Positions 49,973 through 60,889 of a stretch of DNA of 64,000 bases are shown here, piece after piece. Position numbers and translations under genes: made by a program. This stretch comes from an uncultured Rikenellaceae bacterium (GTDB lineage: Bacteria; Bacteroidota; Bacteroidia; Bacteroidales; Rikenellaceae), in assembly GCA_949287525.1 (NCBI GenBank), contig CASEGL010000001.1, positions 214,834 through 278,833 on the forward strand. The letters are read 5' to 3'. Positions within the stretch are counted from its first letter, which is position 1. Each line of letters opens with the position of its first letter. The notes below the pieces were generated by a model. It made no database searches. It saw only the letters and a list, made by a program, of their open reading frames with translations, and had not been told where the DNA came from.

Positions 49973-50009
49973 CAAAAAAAGGAGGGAAGCCCTGCGGACT
50001 CCCCTCCTT
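49973..50009 (-). terminator. eno terminator
   Basis: AAGGAGGG (49979-49986) pairs with CCCTCCTT (50002-50009); seven T residues follow on the minus strand. Confidence 0.85.
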
Positions 50010-50032
50010 CTGTCATTACGCGCGACGGGCGC

Positions 50033-51385
<1,353 letters not shown>

Positions 51386-51430
51386 TTATCCGTGGCGGGA
51401 GGGGCATTACGCACCGTTCCCGCAATCAAG

Positions 51431-51462
51431 CAAAATTACTACTTTGCGAGCTATTACGCAAA
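51431..51462 (-). promoter_or_regulatory. eno promoter
   Basis: On the minus strand TTTG (51462-51459), a 20-base spacer, then TAATTTTG (51438-51431). This is a full -33/-7 match and gives a leader of about 90 bases. Confidence 0.75.
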
Positions 51463-51592
51463 CGTCGCGCGGGATACTTTCGTATGCGCCGGCGGTCATT
51501 TTCAAGAAATTTGCAGCCGGTGGCAAAACTTCACGAAAATGTAACATCTTTGTAATGCCACACCTCTTTCTTCGTCCCGAAAACAGGATCGC

Positions 51593-53677
51593 ATGAAAAA
51601 GAAAGCCAAAGATAACCTGCCCTATCTGGAACGGGACATCAGCTGGATGTACTTCAACAGCCGCATTCTCCAGGAAGCGGGCAAACCCGACGTGCCGCTG
51701 CTGGAGCGGCTCACCTTCCTGGGCATCTACTCCAACAATCTCGACGAGTTCTTCCGCGTACGCGTGGCCACCCTCAACCGCATCATCGAATGCACGGACA
51801 AGACGGCCGCCAAGGAACGCACCCGAGCCAAACAGCAGCTCCGCCAGATCAACAAGCTGAACAACCGCTATTCGGAGCGCTACGGCACCGCGGAACAGGA
51901 GGTCTACCGCGCCCTGCGCAACGAGCGGATCTGCCTCATCAACGAGACCGAAGCGACAGCCGCCCAGCTGGAGTATATCCGGTCGTTCTACCGCTCCCAG
52001 TTGAACGGCAGCATCGTGCCGGTATGGTTCTCGGCCATCCACAGCATTCCGGCCGAGACGGACGAGAACATCTATCTGGCGATCCGGCTGACCCGCATCG
52101 ACGAAGAGAGCTACGAATACGCCTTCCTCGAACTGCCCGTCAACCTGTGCGGCCGCTTCGTGCAGCTGCCCGACCAGGACGGCTGCCACTACTTCATGTA
52201 TCTGGACGACGTGGTGCGCTGCTGCCTGCCGCTGGTCTTCCCCGGCCTGCACTACGCCCGTTTCGAGGCCTACTCGTTCAAGTTCACCCGTGACGCCGAG
52301 ATGGAGATCGACAACGACTCCGGCAACGGCGTCCTCCAGAAAATATCCAAAGGCATCAAGAGCCGCAGCAAGGGAGAACCGCTGCGCGTCATCTACGATG
52401 CCCAGATGCCGAAAGACCTGCTGCGCCGCGTGCTGAACAAGCTCGACCTGGACAGCCTCGACACGGTGCTGGCCGGCAGCCGCTACCAGAACCACAAGGA
52501 CTTCATGCGCTTTCCCGACTGCGGACGCCCCGACCTGCGCTTTCCAGCCTGGCCGCCGATCCTCCGCCGGGAACTCTCCGGCGAGGAGAGCATCTTCACC
52601 CAGATCCGTCAGCGGGACCGTTTCCTGCATGTCCCCTACCACAGTTTCGATTCGTTCCTGCACCTGCTGCAGGAGGCGGCCGTCCACAAGGACGTGCGCA
52701 GCATCAAGATCACGCTCTACCGCCTTGCCCGCAACTCGAAGGTGATCCGCGCCCTCATCGGCGCCGCCCAGAACGGCAAGAAGGTGACGGTGGTCATCGA
52801 ACTCTTCGCCCGTTTCGACGAGGCCTCCAACATGGCCTGGTCCAAGAAGATGCAGGATGCCGGCATTCGGGTCATCTACGGCGTCGAGGGGCTGAAGGTA
52901 CACTCGAAGGTGGTTCACATCGAATTCAAGACCGGCCCCGACATTGCCTGCATCAGCACGGGCAACTTCCACGAGGGCAACGCCCGCACCTACACGGACT
53001 GCCTGCTCATGACCGCCTCGCGCCCGCTGACCCGCGAGATCGACAATGTCTTCACCTTCATCGAGCGCCCCTATGCCTCGATCCACTTCAAGGAGCTGCT
53101 CGTCTCGCCGAACGACATGCGCCGCCGTTTCCTGATGCTCATCAACCAGGAGATCCGCAACCGGCAGGCAGGCAAACCGGCCTACATCCGGGTCAAGGTG
53201 AACCACATCACCGATCCGGTCATCATCGCCAAACTCTACGAGGCCTCGCAGGCAGGCGTACCCGTCACCCTGCTGGTGCGCGGCAACTGCTCCCTCGTGA
53301 CGGGCATTCCGGGCGTAAGCGACAATATCCGCGCCTGCGGCATCATCGACCGGTACCTCGAACATGCCCGAATATTTATCTTTGCAGCAGGCGGCGAGGA
53401 GAAGATCTACATCGGCTCGGCCGACTGGATGCCGCGCAACCTCGACAACCGTATCGAAGTCGTCGCACCGGTTCACGACCCCGTCATCCGCGAAGAGATG
53501 AAACGGATCGTCGATGCCGGCCTGCAGGACAACCGACAGGGACGGCTGGTGGACGGTTCGGGCGACAACCTGCCCTGGCCGGGCAGCAGCGATGCCCCCT
53601 TCCGCTCGCAGGAAGCATTATACGAACACTACAAAGATCTGGAAAATGGGGAAGAAGGCACCCGAAACGACCGGTAA
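51593..53677 (+). CDS. ppk1: Polyphosphate kinase 1
   Basis: The 694-residue enzyme makes polyphosphate from ATP. It has the N-terminal PPK_N domain (YLERDISWMYFNSRILQEA, LERLTFLGIYSNNLDEFFRVRV) and two phospholipase D-like C-terminal domains. The phosphorylated histidine lies in EGLKVHSKVVHIEFK and the second catalytic region is YIGSADWMPRNLDNRIEV. The ppx/gppA gene overlaps its last 32 bases. Confidence 0.97.
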   Translation: MKKKAKDNLPYLERDISWMYFNSRILQEAGKPDVPLLERLTFLGIYSNNLDEFFRVRVATLNRIIECTDKTAAKERTRAKQQLRQINKLNNRYSERYGTAEQEVYRALRNERICLINETEATAAQLEYIRSFYRSQLNGSIVPVWFSAIHSIPAETDENIYLAIRLTRIDEESYEYAFLELPVNLCGRFVQLPDQDGCHYFMYLDDVVRCCLPLVFPGLHYARFEAYSFKFTRDAEMEIDNDSGNGVLQKISKGIKSRSKGEPLRVIYDAQMPKDLLRRVLNKLDLDSLDTVLAGSRYQNHKDFMRFPDCGRPDLRFPAWPPILRRELSGEESIFTQIRQRDRFLHVPYHSFDSFLHLLQEAAVHKDVRSIKITLYRLARNSKVIRALIGAAQNGKKVTVVIELFARFDEASNMAWSKKMQDAGIRVIYGVEGLKVHSKVVHIEFKTGPDIACISTGNFHEGNARTYTDCLLMTASRPLTREIDNVFTFIERPYASIHFKELLVSPNDMRRRFLMLINQEIRNRQAGKPAYIRVKVNHITDPVIIAKLYEASQAGVPVTLLVRGNCSLVTGIPGVSDNIRACGIIDRYLEHARIFIFAAGGEEKIYIGSADWMPRNLDNRIEVVAPVHDPVIREEMKRIVDAGLQDNRQGRLVDGSGDNLPWPGSSDAPFRSQEALYEHYKDLENGEEGTRNDR

Positions 53678-54590
53678 TGCGGCAACCCGTTATGCGGCCA
53701 TCGACATCGGCTCCAACGCCGTGCGTCTGTTGATTAAAAGCATCGATCCGAACGAACCGGACAGACTGACGAAGATTCTGCTGATCCGCATTCCGCTGCG
53801 GCTGGGCATCGACGCCTTTTCGCTGGGCGAAATCTCGAAGGAGAAGGTCAAGAAACTCGTCCGGCTGATGAAGGCCTACCGCCAGCTGATGAAAATCTAC
53901 GACGTAGCCGCCTACCGCGCCTGCGCGACGTCGGCCATGCGCGACGCGCGGAACGGCTCCGGAGTCATCCGCAAGGTGCGTCAGGCCACCGGCATCCCGA
54001 TCGAGATCATCGACGGCCAGGAGGAGGCTCGCATGATCTACAACAACCATATCGAATACATGCGGGACCGCTGCGGCAACTTCATGTACATCGACGTGGG
54101 CGGCGGCAGTACGGAGATCAACCTGCTGGTGAACGGCCAGCTGCTCTGCTCGCGCTCCTACAACATCGGCACGATCCGCATGCTCAACGGCGCGGTCGCC
54201 GAGGAGGAGTGGATGCGCCTGCAGAACGACATGACGGAGATCGCCCGCAGCTACCCGCAGATCGACATCATCGGATCGGGCGGCAATATCAACAAACTCT
54301 ACCGCCTGTCACCGGCCAAAGACGAGGAGAACCAGCGCATCGCCACGGATGACCTGGCCGCCCTGCACGCAGCCATCGAACGGATGTCCGTCGAGGAGCG
54401 CATCGAACGGCTGGGGCTGAAGTCCGACCGCGCCGACGTCATCGTGCCGGCCGGCACAATCTTCCTCTACATTGCCCGCTGCCTGGAAGCCCGCCATATC
54501 TATGTCCCGATGATCGGACTGGCCGACGGCATCATCGACGACATCTATCTCAACCACCGGAGGGCTTCGCACCGGATACCGATCGAATAG
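53646..54590 (+). CDS. Ppx/GppA family exopolyphosphatase
   Basis: The 314-residue protein has the ASKHA phosphate motifs YAAIDIGSNAVRLLI and MYIDVGGGSTEINLL. Family members hydrolyse polyphosphate ends or pppGpp. The overlap with ppk1 suggests translational coupling of polyphosphate making and breaking. It is shorter than E. coli Ppx and lacks the C-terminal HD-like domain, so it is a minimal catalytic unit. Confidence 0.92.
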   Translation: MGKKAPETTGNAATRYAAIDIGSNAVRLLIKSIDPNEPDRLTKILLIRIPLRLGIDAFSLGEISKEKVKKLVRLMKAYRQLMKIYDVAAYRACATSAMRDARNGSGVIRKVRQATGIPIEIIDGQEEARMIYNNHIEYMRDRCGNFMYIDVGGGSTEINLLVNGQLLCSRSYNIGTIRMLNGAVAEEEWMRLQNDMTEIARSYPQIDIIGSGGNINKLYRLSPAKDEENQRIATDDLAALHAAIERMSVEERIERLGLKSDRADVIVPAGTIFLYIARCLEARHIYVPMIGLADGIIDDIYLNHRRASHRIPIE

Positions 54591-54606
54591 CCCCTCACGG
54601 CCCAAA

Positions 54607-54662
54607 TGACAAATAAGAGCGGGCGGATTCTTTTCGATGAATCCGCCCGCTCTTATTTGTCA
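54607..54662. terminator. Very long bidirectional terminator
   Basis: A perfect 24-bp inverted repeat (54607-54630 with 54639-54662) with an 8-base loop lies between ppx and the convergent MFS gene. The arm outer part TGACAAATAAGAG gives an A/T-rich base on both sides, so it can act in both directions. Confidence 0.85.
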
Positions 54663-54680
54663 GGCCTTAGCAGTCCGGCG

Positions 54681-55970
54681 TCAGGCCTCGACCGAACGGC
54701 GCTGCGCAATTTCATGCAGTCCGAACGGACGCCGCCTGCCTTTCGTCGCAACAAACGACAGGATCAGCGCCACGATCACAATGGCGATGATGACTGCAAT
54801 AAAACCGTTCCAGCCGTAATGGGTCAGCGTCACGCCGGTCGATGAGCCGATGATGCTGGAGCCGATGTAGTAGAACAGCCAGTAGAGACAGGTGGCGCTG
54901 CTCTTGGCCCGCTTGGCGCGGACCGAGACCAGCCGGCAGGCCATCGTATGGGCGCTGAAGAAGGCGAAGGTCATCATGCCCAGACCGATCACCATCACCC
55001 ACAGCTTCATGACCGAGAGCAGGATCACCCCCCACAGCATCAGCAGCACGGCGCCTTTCAACAGGGTTGCCGCATCATAGCGGTCGGAGAGCTTGCCGGT
55101 AATCACCGAACCGGCCACGCCCACCGTGTACATCATGTAGATCATGGCGACAATGTAGTGCGGCAGGTTGAATGCAGACGATTCCAGAACGAACGAGATG
55201 TAGTTGTACACGCTCACGAAGGCGCCCATCACCAGCGCAGCCACCAGATAGAGACCCAGGAAAGAGAACTGTGTCAGAAACTGCCCCATCCGGCGCAGCT
55301 TGATCCGCATGTTCACCGCCTGCGGGCGGAAATTGCGGGAATGGGGAATGCGACGAGCGAACTGGATGCCGATCAGCAGCGTCACCAGACCGATGACACC
55401 GGCCGCCCAACGCCAGTCGCCCCAGCCCGCAATCAGCGTCGAGGTTACCCGGCCGGACATGCCGCCGATCGTATTGCCGCTGAGGTACAGGCTGATCGCC
55501 ACGCCGATCGAAGCCGGACTCACCTCTTCGTTCAGGTAGGCCAGCGCAACGGCCGATACGCCCGACAGGGCGATGCCCTTCAGCAGGGTCAGCACCAGCA
55601 GCGGCACGAAATCCCACGAGAAGGCGGTCAGAATCGTCAGCACGGAGGAGGCGATCAGCGCAAAGCTCATCAGCCGCTCACGCGACACGGCATCAGCGCG
55701 GAATGCAAAAATAAACAGTCCGACAGCCATGCCGATCGTTGCGAACGACACCGCCAGACTGGCAGTAGCAGGCGTTACGACAAAGACCCGACACAGTTCG
55801 GACAACAGGGGTTGGAAGAGATACAACTGGGCGAATACGGACAGACCCGACAGCAGCATGCAGTTGCGGATATGACGGTAGCGTTCCGAGCCTTTTTCGG
55901 CCTTTTCGGGTTGCCGCAATACATGCTCCGTCTCTGCCACCTCTTCCGCAGAAGGAACAGATGTGTGCAT
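54681..55970 (-). CDS. MFS transporter (YnfM-like)
   Basis: The 429-residue protein has about twelve membrane segments, the first after a ~40-residue hydrophilic start. GLSVFAQLYLFQPLLSELCRVFVVTPATASLAVSFATIGMAVG is typical of the YnfM/arabinose-efflux-like group. Substrate unknown. The ATG at 55970 is chosen; a TTG at 55985 would overlap the batB stop codon. It is the last gene of the Bat operon by position, 11 bases after batB. Confidence 0.85.
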   Translation of the reverse strand: MHTSVPSAEEVAETEHVLRQPEKAEKGSERYRHIRNCMLLSGLSVFAQLYLFQPLLSELCRVFVVTPATASLAVSFATIGMAVGLFIFAFRADAVSRERLMSFALIASSVLTILTAFSWDFVPLLVLTLLKGIALSGVSAVALAYLNEEVSPASIGVAISLYLSGNTIGGMSGRVTSTLIAGWGDWRWAAGVIGLVTLLIGIQFARRIPHSRNFRPQAVNMRIKLRRMGQFLTQFSFLGLYLVAALVMGAFVSVYNYISFVLESSAFNLPHYIVAMIYMMYTVGVAGSVITGKLSDRYDAATLLKGAVLLMLWGVILLSVMKLWVMVIGLGMMTFAFFSAHTMACRLVSVRAKRAKSSATCLYWLFYYIGSSIIGSSTGVTLTHYGWNGFIAVIIAIVIVALILSFVATKGRRRPFGLHEIAQRRSVEA

Positions 55971-55981
55971 AATTACTTCAT

Positions 55982-57025
55982 TCAACGAACGTTATTGGTT
56001 TTACTTCTCTGTTTCCGGAAAATATCGTATCGGGACAGCAGCCGGTTCCGCCGCGACAGCAGCACGAATTCGATCACCAGCAGCACCAAGGCTCCGCACA
56101 GGAAATACTGGTACTTTTCATCGTACTCTTCAAAGACCGTAGCCGCCAGCTTGGTCTTCTCGGTTTCGTTGATTTCGCGGATGATCTCGTCCAGACCGAG
56201 CGACTGGGCGCCGGCGCGCACGTAGGCGCCGCCCGTTGCGGAGGCAATGGCCTGCAGGGTCTGCTCGTCGAGCTTCGACACCACGATTTCGCCGTCGGCA
56301 TCGCGGATGAAATCGCCGTTCAGCTCGATCGGCGCCCCTTCGGGCGTGCCGAGTCCGATCGTATAGATCGTCACGCCCTGTCCGGCCGCATGTTCGGCTG
56401 CAGCCAATGCGTCGTCCTCGTGGTTCTCGCCGTCCGTAATCAGGATCACCACCCTGCTGCGTCCGCTGCCGGACGAAAACGACGCGGTGGCCAGTTCAAT
56501 GGCGCTGCCGAGCGCCGTACCCTGCTTGGTGACCATGTCGGCCGAGATCTGCGACACGAAGTTGCGCGCCGTGCGGTGATCCGCCGTGATGGGCAGCTGG
56601 ACATAGGCGTCGCCCGCAAAGACAATGATGCCCACCCGATCCTCGTCGAGTCCCTCCAGCACCTTCTCGACCGCATACTTCGTCCGCTCCAGACGGCTCG
56701 GCTCGAAGTCGGCGGCCAGCATGGAGTTCGACACGTCGATCGCCATCATGATCTCGACCCCTTCGCGCTCCACCTCCTTGAGTTTGGAGCCGAGCTGGGG
56801 ACGCGCCAGGGCGAAACACAGCAACACCAAAGACAGCAGGAACAGGACGACCTTGTTACCCACGCGACGCGGCGACGCATCGGGCATCAGGCCGGCCAGC
56901 GTCTGCGGATTGCCCAGCCGCTCCAGCCTCCGGCGGCGCGACCGCACGGCCGCTCCATAGACGGCCGCCAGCACGGGAATGGCCAGCAGCAGATAGAAAT
57001 ATTCGGGGGATGCAAACCTCAACAT
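55982..57025 (-). CDS. batB: BatB-like von Willebrand A protein
   Basis: The 347-residue membrane protein has N-terminal hydrophobic segments (FYLLLAIPVLAAVYGAAV, VVLFLLSLVLLCFALARP), a vWA domain with the metal-site motif DVSNSM, and a C-terminal membrane helix (YFLCGALVLLVIEFVLL). Bat proteins were first linked to aerotolerance in Bacteroides; the vWA domain is thought to bind partners in the periplasm. The BatB label follows its place after batA and its similarity in layout. Confidence 0.9.
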   Translation of the reverse strand: MLRFASPEYFYLLLAIPVLAAVYGAAVRSRRRRLERLGNPQTLAGLMPDASPRRVGNKVVLFLLSLVLLCFALARPQLGSKLKEVEREGVEIMMAIDVSNSMLAADFEPSRLERTKYAVEKVLEGLDEDRVGIIVFAGDAYVQLPITADHRTARNFVSQISADMVTKQGTALGSAIELATASFSSGSGRSRVVILITDGENHEDDALAAAEHAAGQGVTIYTIGLGTPEGAPIELNGDFIRDADGEIVVSKLDEQTLQAIASATGGAYVRAGAQSLGLDEIIREINETEKTKLAATVFEEYDEKYQYFLCGALVLLVIEFVLLSRRNRLLSRYDIFRKQRSKTNNVR

Positions 57026-57061
57026 AGCTTTTCTTTCGCTTTATACGGTTTCATCCGGTCG

Positions 57062-58057
57062 CTACGGCAGGCGTCTGAGCCACAGGAAGCGCACCAGAAA
57101 TTCGACAACCAGCAACGCGAAAGCCCACAGCATGTAGCCGCCGGCCAGTTCGGTGTAGGTCGTATATTCGTCGGTTTCGACCCGACTTTTCTCCATGGCA
57201 TTGATCTGATCGTAGATCTGCGACAGCACCGTTTCGTCCGTCGCGCGGAAATATTCGCCTCCCGTGCGGGATGCGATCTCGGTCAGAATATCCTCGTCGA
57301 TCTCGACCTGCATGGGGACATAGCGGACATTGCCCCACACGTCCTGCGCCGGATAGGGGGCCGTACCCCGCGAGCCGACGCCGATCGTATAGACACGGAT
57401 GCCGTACGAGGCGGCGATGTCGGCCGCCGTAGCGGGCGACACCTGTCCGGCATTATTGACGCCGTCGGTCAGCAGGATGACCACCTTGCTCTTGGCATCG
57501 CTCTCGCGCAGGCGGTTTACGGCGGTAGCCAGTCCGTTGCCGATCGCCGTGCCGTCTTCGATCATGCCGGTGCGGATCTGTCCCAGCAACGTCTGCAGGG
57601 TTCCCTGGTCGGTCGTCAGCGGACTCTGCGTGAAACTCTCGCCGGCGAATACCACGATGCCGATGCGGTCATTGCGCCGGTCGGCCACGAACTTGGCGGC
57701 CACGTCGCGCGCCGCCGTAATGCGGTCGGGGCGGAAGTCGCGCGCCAGCATACTGGTCGAGACGTCCATCGTCAGCACGATGTCGATACCCTCCGTCGTG
57801 GTCGATGAACCCTGTTCGGTGCTTTGGGGACGTGCCAGCGCCACGATCAGCAGCGCCACCGCAACGCACCGCAGCACGAACGGCAGGTGGCGCGCCCAAT
57901 AACGTACCCCCCGCGCCGCACCGACGAGCGGCGTGACGGACGAGATGCGCACGGCGGCCGCCCCCTTGCGCTCACGCCAGACGTAGAGCGCAGCCATCGG
58001 CAGCAGCACCGCAAGGAGCCACAACAGATCCGGATTTGCAAACTGCGTGATCTTCAT
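57062..58057 (-). CDS. batA: BatA-like von Willebrand A protein
   Basis: The 331-residue protein has the layout of BatA: N-terminal FANPDLLWLLAVLLPMAALYVW, a second helix (FVLRCVAVALLIVALARP), then a vWA domain with DVSTSM and VVFAGESFTQSPLTTDQ, and a C-terminal helix (YMLWAFALLVVEFLVRF). It lies between batC and batB. Confidence 0.92.
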   Translation of the reverse strand: MKITQFANPDLLWLLAVLLPMAALYVWRERKGAAAVRISSVTPLVGAARGVRYWARHLPFVLRCVAVALLIVALARPQSTEQGSSTTTEGIDIVLTMDVSTSMLARDFRPDRITAARDVAAKFVADRRNDRIGIVVFAGESFTQSPLTTDQGTLQTLLGQIRTGMIEDGTAIGNGLATAVNRLRESDAKSKVVILLTDGVNNAGQVSPATAADIAASYGIRVYTIGVGSRGTAPYPAQDVWGNVRYVPMQVEIDEDILTEIASRTGGEYFRATDETVLSQIYDQINAMEKSRVETDEYTTYTELAGGYMLWAFALLVVEFLVRFLWLRRLP

Positions 58058-58130
58058 ATCTTTTCTTCTATCCTCGTTCTTCAACCAAAAACGCCGTGCG
58101 GCGACCGGACGGACACCGCACCCGGCGGCG

Positions 58131-58994
58131 TTACCAGTTCTTGCCCGAAGCGCCGACGGAGACGGCCCGCTGTGCATTGACCTTCTCGCGGGTCTTGTCC
58201 TCCTGCTGCTGCAACGCATCGAGAATGCTCTCCGCATCTTCGCGGCTGATCTGACCCTGCCCGCCGTTCGGCTGCTGCCGGGAATCTTGATCCCCCTTGC
58301 CGTCACGCTGGTCGTCGCCGGAATGCTGACGGTCGTTCTGATCCTGATCGTTCTGACCGTTCTGATTCTGATCCTGGCTGTTCTGCTGGTTCTGGTCCTG
58401 ATTCCGGTTCTGATCCTGCCCGTCGTTACCGTCCTTGTTCTGATCGTTCTGATCGTTCTGATCGTTTTGATCGTTTTGATTCTGGTCCTGGTTGTTCTGC
58501 TGATCCTGGTTCTGATCCTGATTCTGCTGTTGCTGCTGTTGCTGCTGCAACAGTTGCTGAACGTAGGCCAGATTGTATTTGGTCTCCAGATCGTCGGGGC
58601 GGGCGCGCAAAGACTCCTTGTAACAGTCGGCCGCCTCCTGCAGCTGCTGCTGCGAGAAACGGACGTTGCCCAGATTGTGCATCACCCTGGCTCGCTGCGC
58701 CGGCGTCAGATCCTCCCGCTCGGCCAACTGCCCCAGCACCTGGGCTGCCTCGTCGTACTTCTGCTGACGGTACAGCGCATCGGAGAGATTGAAGGCCGCT
58801 TCATAGGAACCCGGAACCCGCTCCAGCGCCGTGCGGTAACGCTCCTCGGCACCGGCATAATCCTGCTGCTCGTAGGTCTTGTTGCCCGAACGGATATGCC
58901 GCCGCTCGGGATGCGCCTGTCCGAACGCCTCCCCGCACTGCAACAGCACGGCCACGATGAAGAGCAGGCCGATTTTCAAACTACTTCTGCGCAT
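58131..58994 (-). CDS. batC: BatC-like TPR protein with a Gln/Asn/Asp-rich tract
   Basis: The 287-residue protein has a signal peptide (to ~residue 26), TPR repeats (~32-145) and then an 80-residue low-complexity tract (~146-225) of Q, N and D. The C-terminal REDAESILDALQQQEDKTREKV is a conserved end in BatC/BatE proteins. The DNA of the tract is a tandem array of CTGATCGTT-like units on the + strand, so length could vary by slippage. The gene overlaps the end of the BatX gene by 14 bases. Its position before batA differs from the usual batA-batB-batC order. Confidence 0.85.
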   Translation of the reverse strand: MRRSSLKIGLLFIVAVLLQCGEAFGQAHPERRHIRSGNKTYEQQDYAGAEERYRTALERVPGSYEAAFNLSDALYRQQKYDEAAQVLGQLAEREDLTPAQRARVMHNLGNVRFSQQQLQEAADCYKESLRARPDDLETKYNLAYVQQLLQQQQQQQQNQDQNQDQQNNQDQNQNDQNDQNDQNDQNKDGNDGQDQNRNQDQNQQNSQDQNQNGQNDQDQNDRQHSGDDQRDGKGDQDSRQQPNGGQGQISREDAESILDALQQQEDKTREKVNAQRAVSVGASGKNW

Positions 58995-59973
58995 CTTCCC
59001 CTCCGTTGTTGTTTGGTTCGGCCTCCGCATCCGGTCGCTTGGTGTTCTCCACGAAATAGTAGGCCGTATAATAATAGGCGTCGTTCTCCTCGGCGTCGGG
59101 CTGATGTTTCGCGAACTTCACGAGATCGGCCGTGCGGAACAGGTCGCGCATCTGGTTCCGATACCGGTCGTCCATGTCGGTGGCGCGGAGCTCCCGCATG
59201 ATCTCGTCGGAGGTCTGCTCCAGCGCACGGATGCCGTAGCGCCCCTCCAGATAGGTGCGCACAATGCCGGTCAGCCGCGTATAGTACTGTTTCACCTTGC
59301 CGCTCTGCCACAGTTTCTGATTGTGGAGCGTCTCCAGATCCTGGATGGCGCGCTCGTGAGGCGGAACGGCGGGAATCGGCTTGCCGTCCGGCTCGACGGC
59401 GGCCGCACGCCTGCGGCGCCACCACCGCCAGCCCAGAATCACCAGCGCTGCCGCCAGCAGCAGCACCAGCAACGTCCGCACCACATAGCCGCCGAACTCG
59501 CTCACCAGCAGCGGGGCCTGCTCCGGCGACTTGATGTCGTACACGGTGCTGTTCTGCGTATCGACCGGCAAAGTCGTCACCACGACCCGCAGCGGCTGGG
59601 CGGAATAGAGCGTATCGACGATATTCTTGTCGGTGTACAGCACGGGGAACTGCCCCAGATCGTACGCCCCCGCCTCAAAGGAGGTCAGTTCGTAACGCTT
59701 GCGGAGCGTCTGCTGCCGGCCGTCCGCGGCGACCGTATCGACGGGCGACTCGGACAGGATCTCGATCCGGTCGTTCATCCGCCCCTCCGCAAACGAGGGC
59801 CAGCCGACCACCTGCATCATGTCCTTCCGAACCTCCACCTCCAGCGTGAAGCGGTCGCCGATCAGCACCGAGTCGGGTCGGATCGACGCCTCGACCTGCG
59901 GCGCGGCACCCCGCACCTCCGCTCCCGACCACAGGCCGAGCAGAAGCATCAAGACGGCTATTCGTTTCATCAT
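58981..59973 (-). CDS. BatX-type membrane protein
   Basis: The 330-residue protein has a signal peptide (~1-23), a periplasmic beta-rich domain (~25-150, VEASIRPDSVLIGDRFTLEVEV), one transmembrane helix (~163-185) and a cytoplasmic basic/helical tail. Proteins of this layout sit between DUF58 and batA in Bacteroidetes Bat operons and are sometimes compared with DUF4381. The ATG at 59973 overlaps the DUF58 stop. A separate large BatD gene was not found anywhere in the operon. Confidence 0.85.
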   Translation of the reverse strand: MMKRIAVLMLLLGLWSGAEVRGAAPQVEASIRPDSVLIGDRFTLEVEVRKDMMQVVGWPSFAEGRMNDRIEILSESPVDTVAADGRQQTLRKRYELTSFEAGAYDLGQFPVLYTDKNIVDTLYSAQPLRVVVTTLPVDTQNSTVYDIKSPEQAPLLVSEFGGYVVRTLLVLLLAAALVILGWRWWRRRRAAAVEPDGKPIPAVPPHERAIQDLETLHNQKLWQSGKVKQYYTRLTGIVRTYLEGRYGIRALEQTSDEIMRELRATDMDDRYRNQMRDLFRTADLVKFAKHQPDAEENDAYYYTAYYFVENTKRPDAEAEPNNNGGEDAQK

Positions 59974-60854
59974 CTGCGTTTGAAAAGTTTGATCAACGCC
60001 TTTACATAATCTTCGTCCGTCGTCACCGACACGTGATCGACGCGCCCGCGGTTAAGGGCGGTATCGACAAAATGCTCGCTCTCGCGCCATGCCGCACCGT
60101 AGCGCTCGCGCACCGACCGCAGCGAGGTGTCGATCCACAGCTTGCGTCCCGTTTCGGCGTCCTCCACCTCCACGATGCCCACGTCGGGCAGTTCGGCGTC
60201 GCGCCGGTCATAGACGCAGATACCCACCACGTCATGCTTGCCGGAGGCGATCTTGAGCGAATCCTCGAACCGTTTGCGATCCTCCTCCGGCACCATGAAG
60301 TCCGAGAGCAGGAACGCCGTACACCGCTTCTTGATCGCGTTGGTCAGGTAGCGCAGCGGCTCGGAGAGTGCCGTGCCGCGCTGCTGGGGACGGAACTCGA
60401 TCAACTCGCGGATAATCATCAGGATATGCGAACGCCCCTTTTTCGGCGGGATGAACTTCTCGATCCGGTCGCTGAAGAAGATGCAGCCCACCTTGTCGTT
60501 GTTCTCGGCGGCCGAAAAGGCCAGCACGGCCGCGATCTCGGTGATGATGTTCTTCTTGATCTTGTCGGCCGTACCGAACATCCGCGAACCGCTGACATCC
60601 ACCAGCAGCATCATCGTCAGTTCGCGCTCCTCCTCGTACACCTTGATGTGCGGGTTGCGGCTGCGCGCCGTGACGTTCCAGTCGATGTCGCGCACATCGT
60701 CGCCGATGCGGTACTCGCGCACCTCGCTGAAGGCCATGCCGCGCCCCTTGAAGGCACTGTGGTAATGCCCCGCAAAGATGTCGTTGCTCAGTCCGCGCGT
60801 CTTGATCTCGATCTTGCGGACCTGCCGGAGTATGTCGCTGCTTCCGTTTTCCAT
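59970..60854 (-). CDS. DUF58-domain protein
   Basis: The 294-residue protein has the DUF58 signature GRGMAFSEVREYRIGDDVRDIDWNVTARSRNPHIKVYEEERE and a vWA-like metal site DVSGSRMFG. It is cytoplasmic (no signal or membrane segment) and is encoded directly after moxR, as is normal. It is thought to be a client or partner of the MoxR ATPase. Confidence 0.93.
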   Translation of the reverse strand: MENGSSDILRQVRKIEIKTRGLSNDIFAGHYHSAFKGRGMAFSEVREYRIGDDVRDIDWNVTARSRNPHIKVYEEERELTMMLLVDVSGSRMFGTADKIKKNIITEIAAVLAFSAAENNDKVGCIFFSDRIEKFIPPKKGRSHILMIIRELIEFRPQQRGTALSEPLRYLTNAIKKRCTAFLLSDFMVPEEDRKRFEDSLKIASGKHDVVGICVYDRRDAELPDVGIVEVEDAETGRKLWIDTSLRSVRERYGAAWRESEHFVDTALNRGRVDHVSVTTDEDYVKALIKLFKRR

Positions 60855-60889
60855 GGCATTGCACGTTTCGTTGGCCGGTCGGGGAACCG

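Noticed and set aside
58047..59201. A forward frame rich in Leu, Val and Ile that looks like many membrane helices
   Set aside because: It is the antisense of the Gln/Asn/Asp tract of batC; the reverse complements of CAG/CAA/AAC/GAT codons read as hydrophobic residues.
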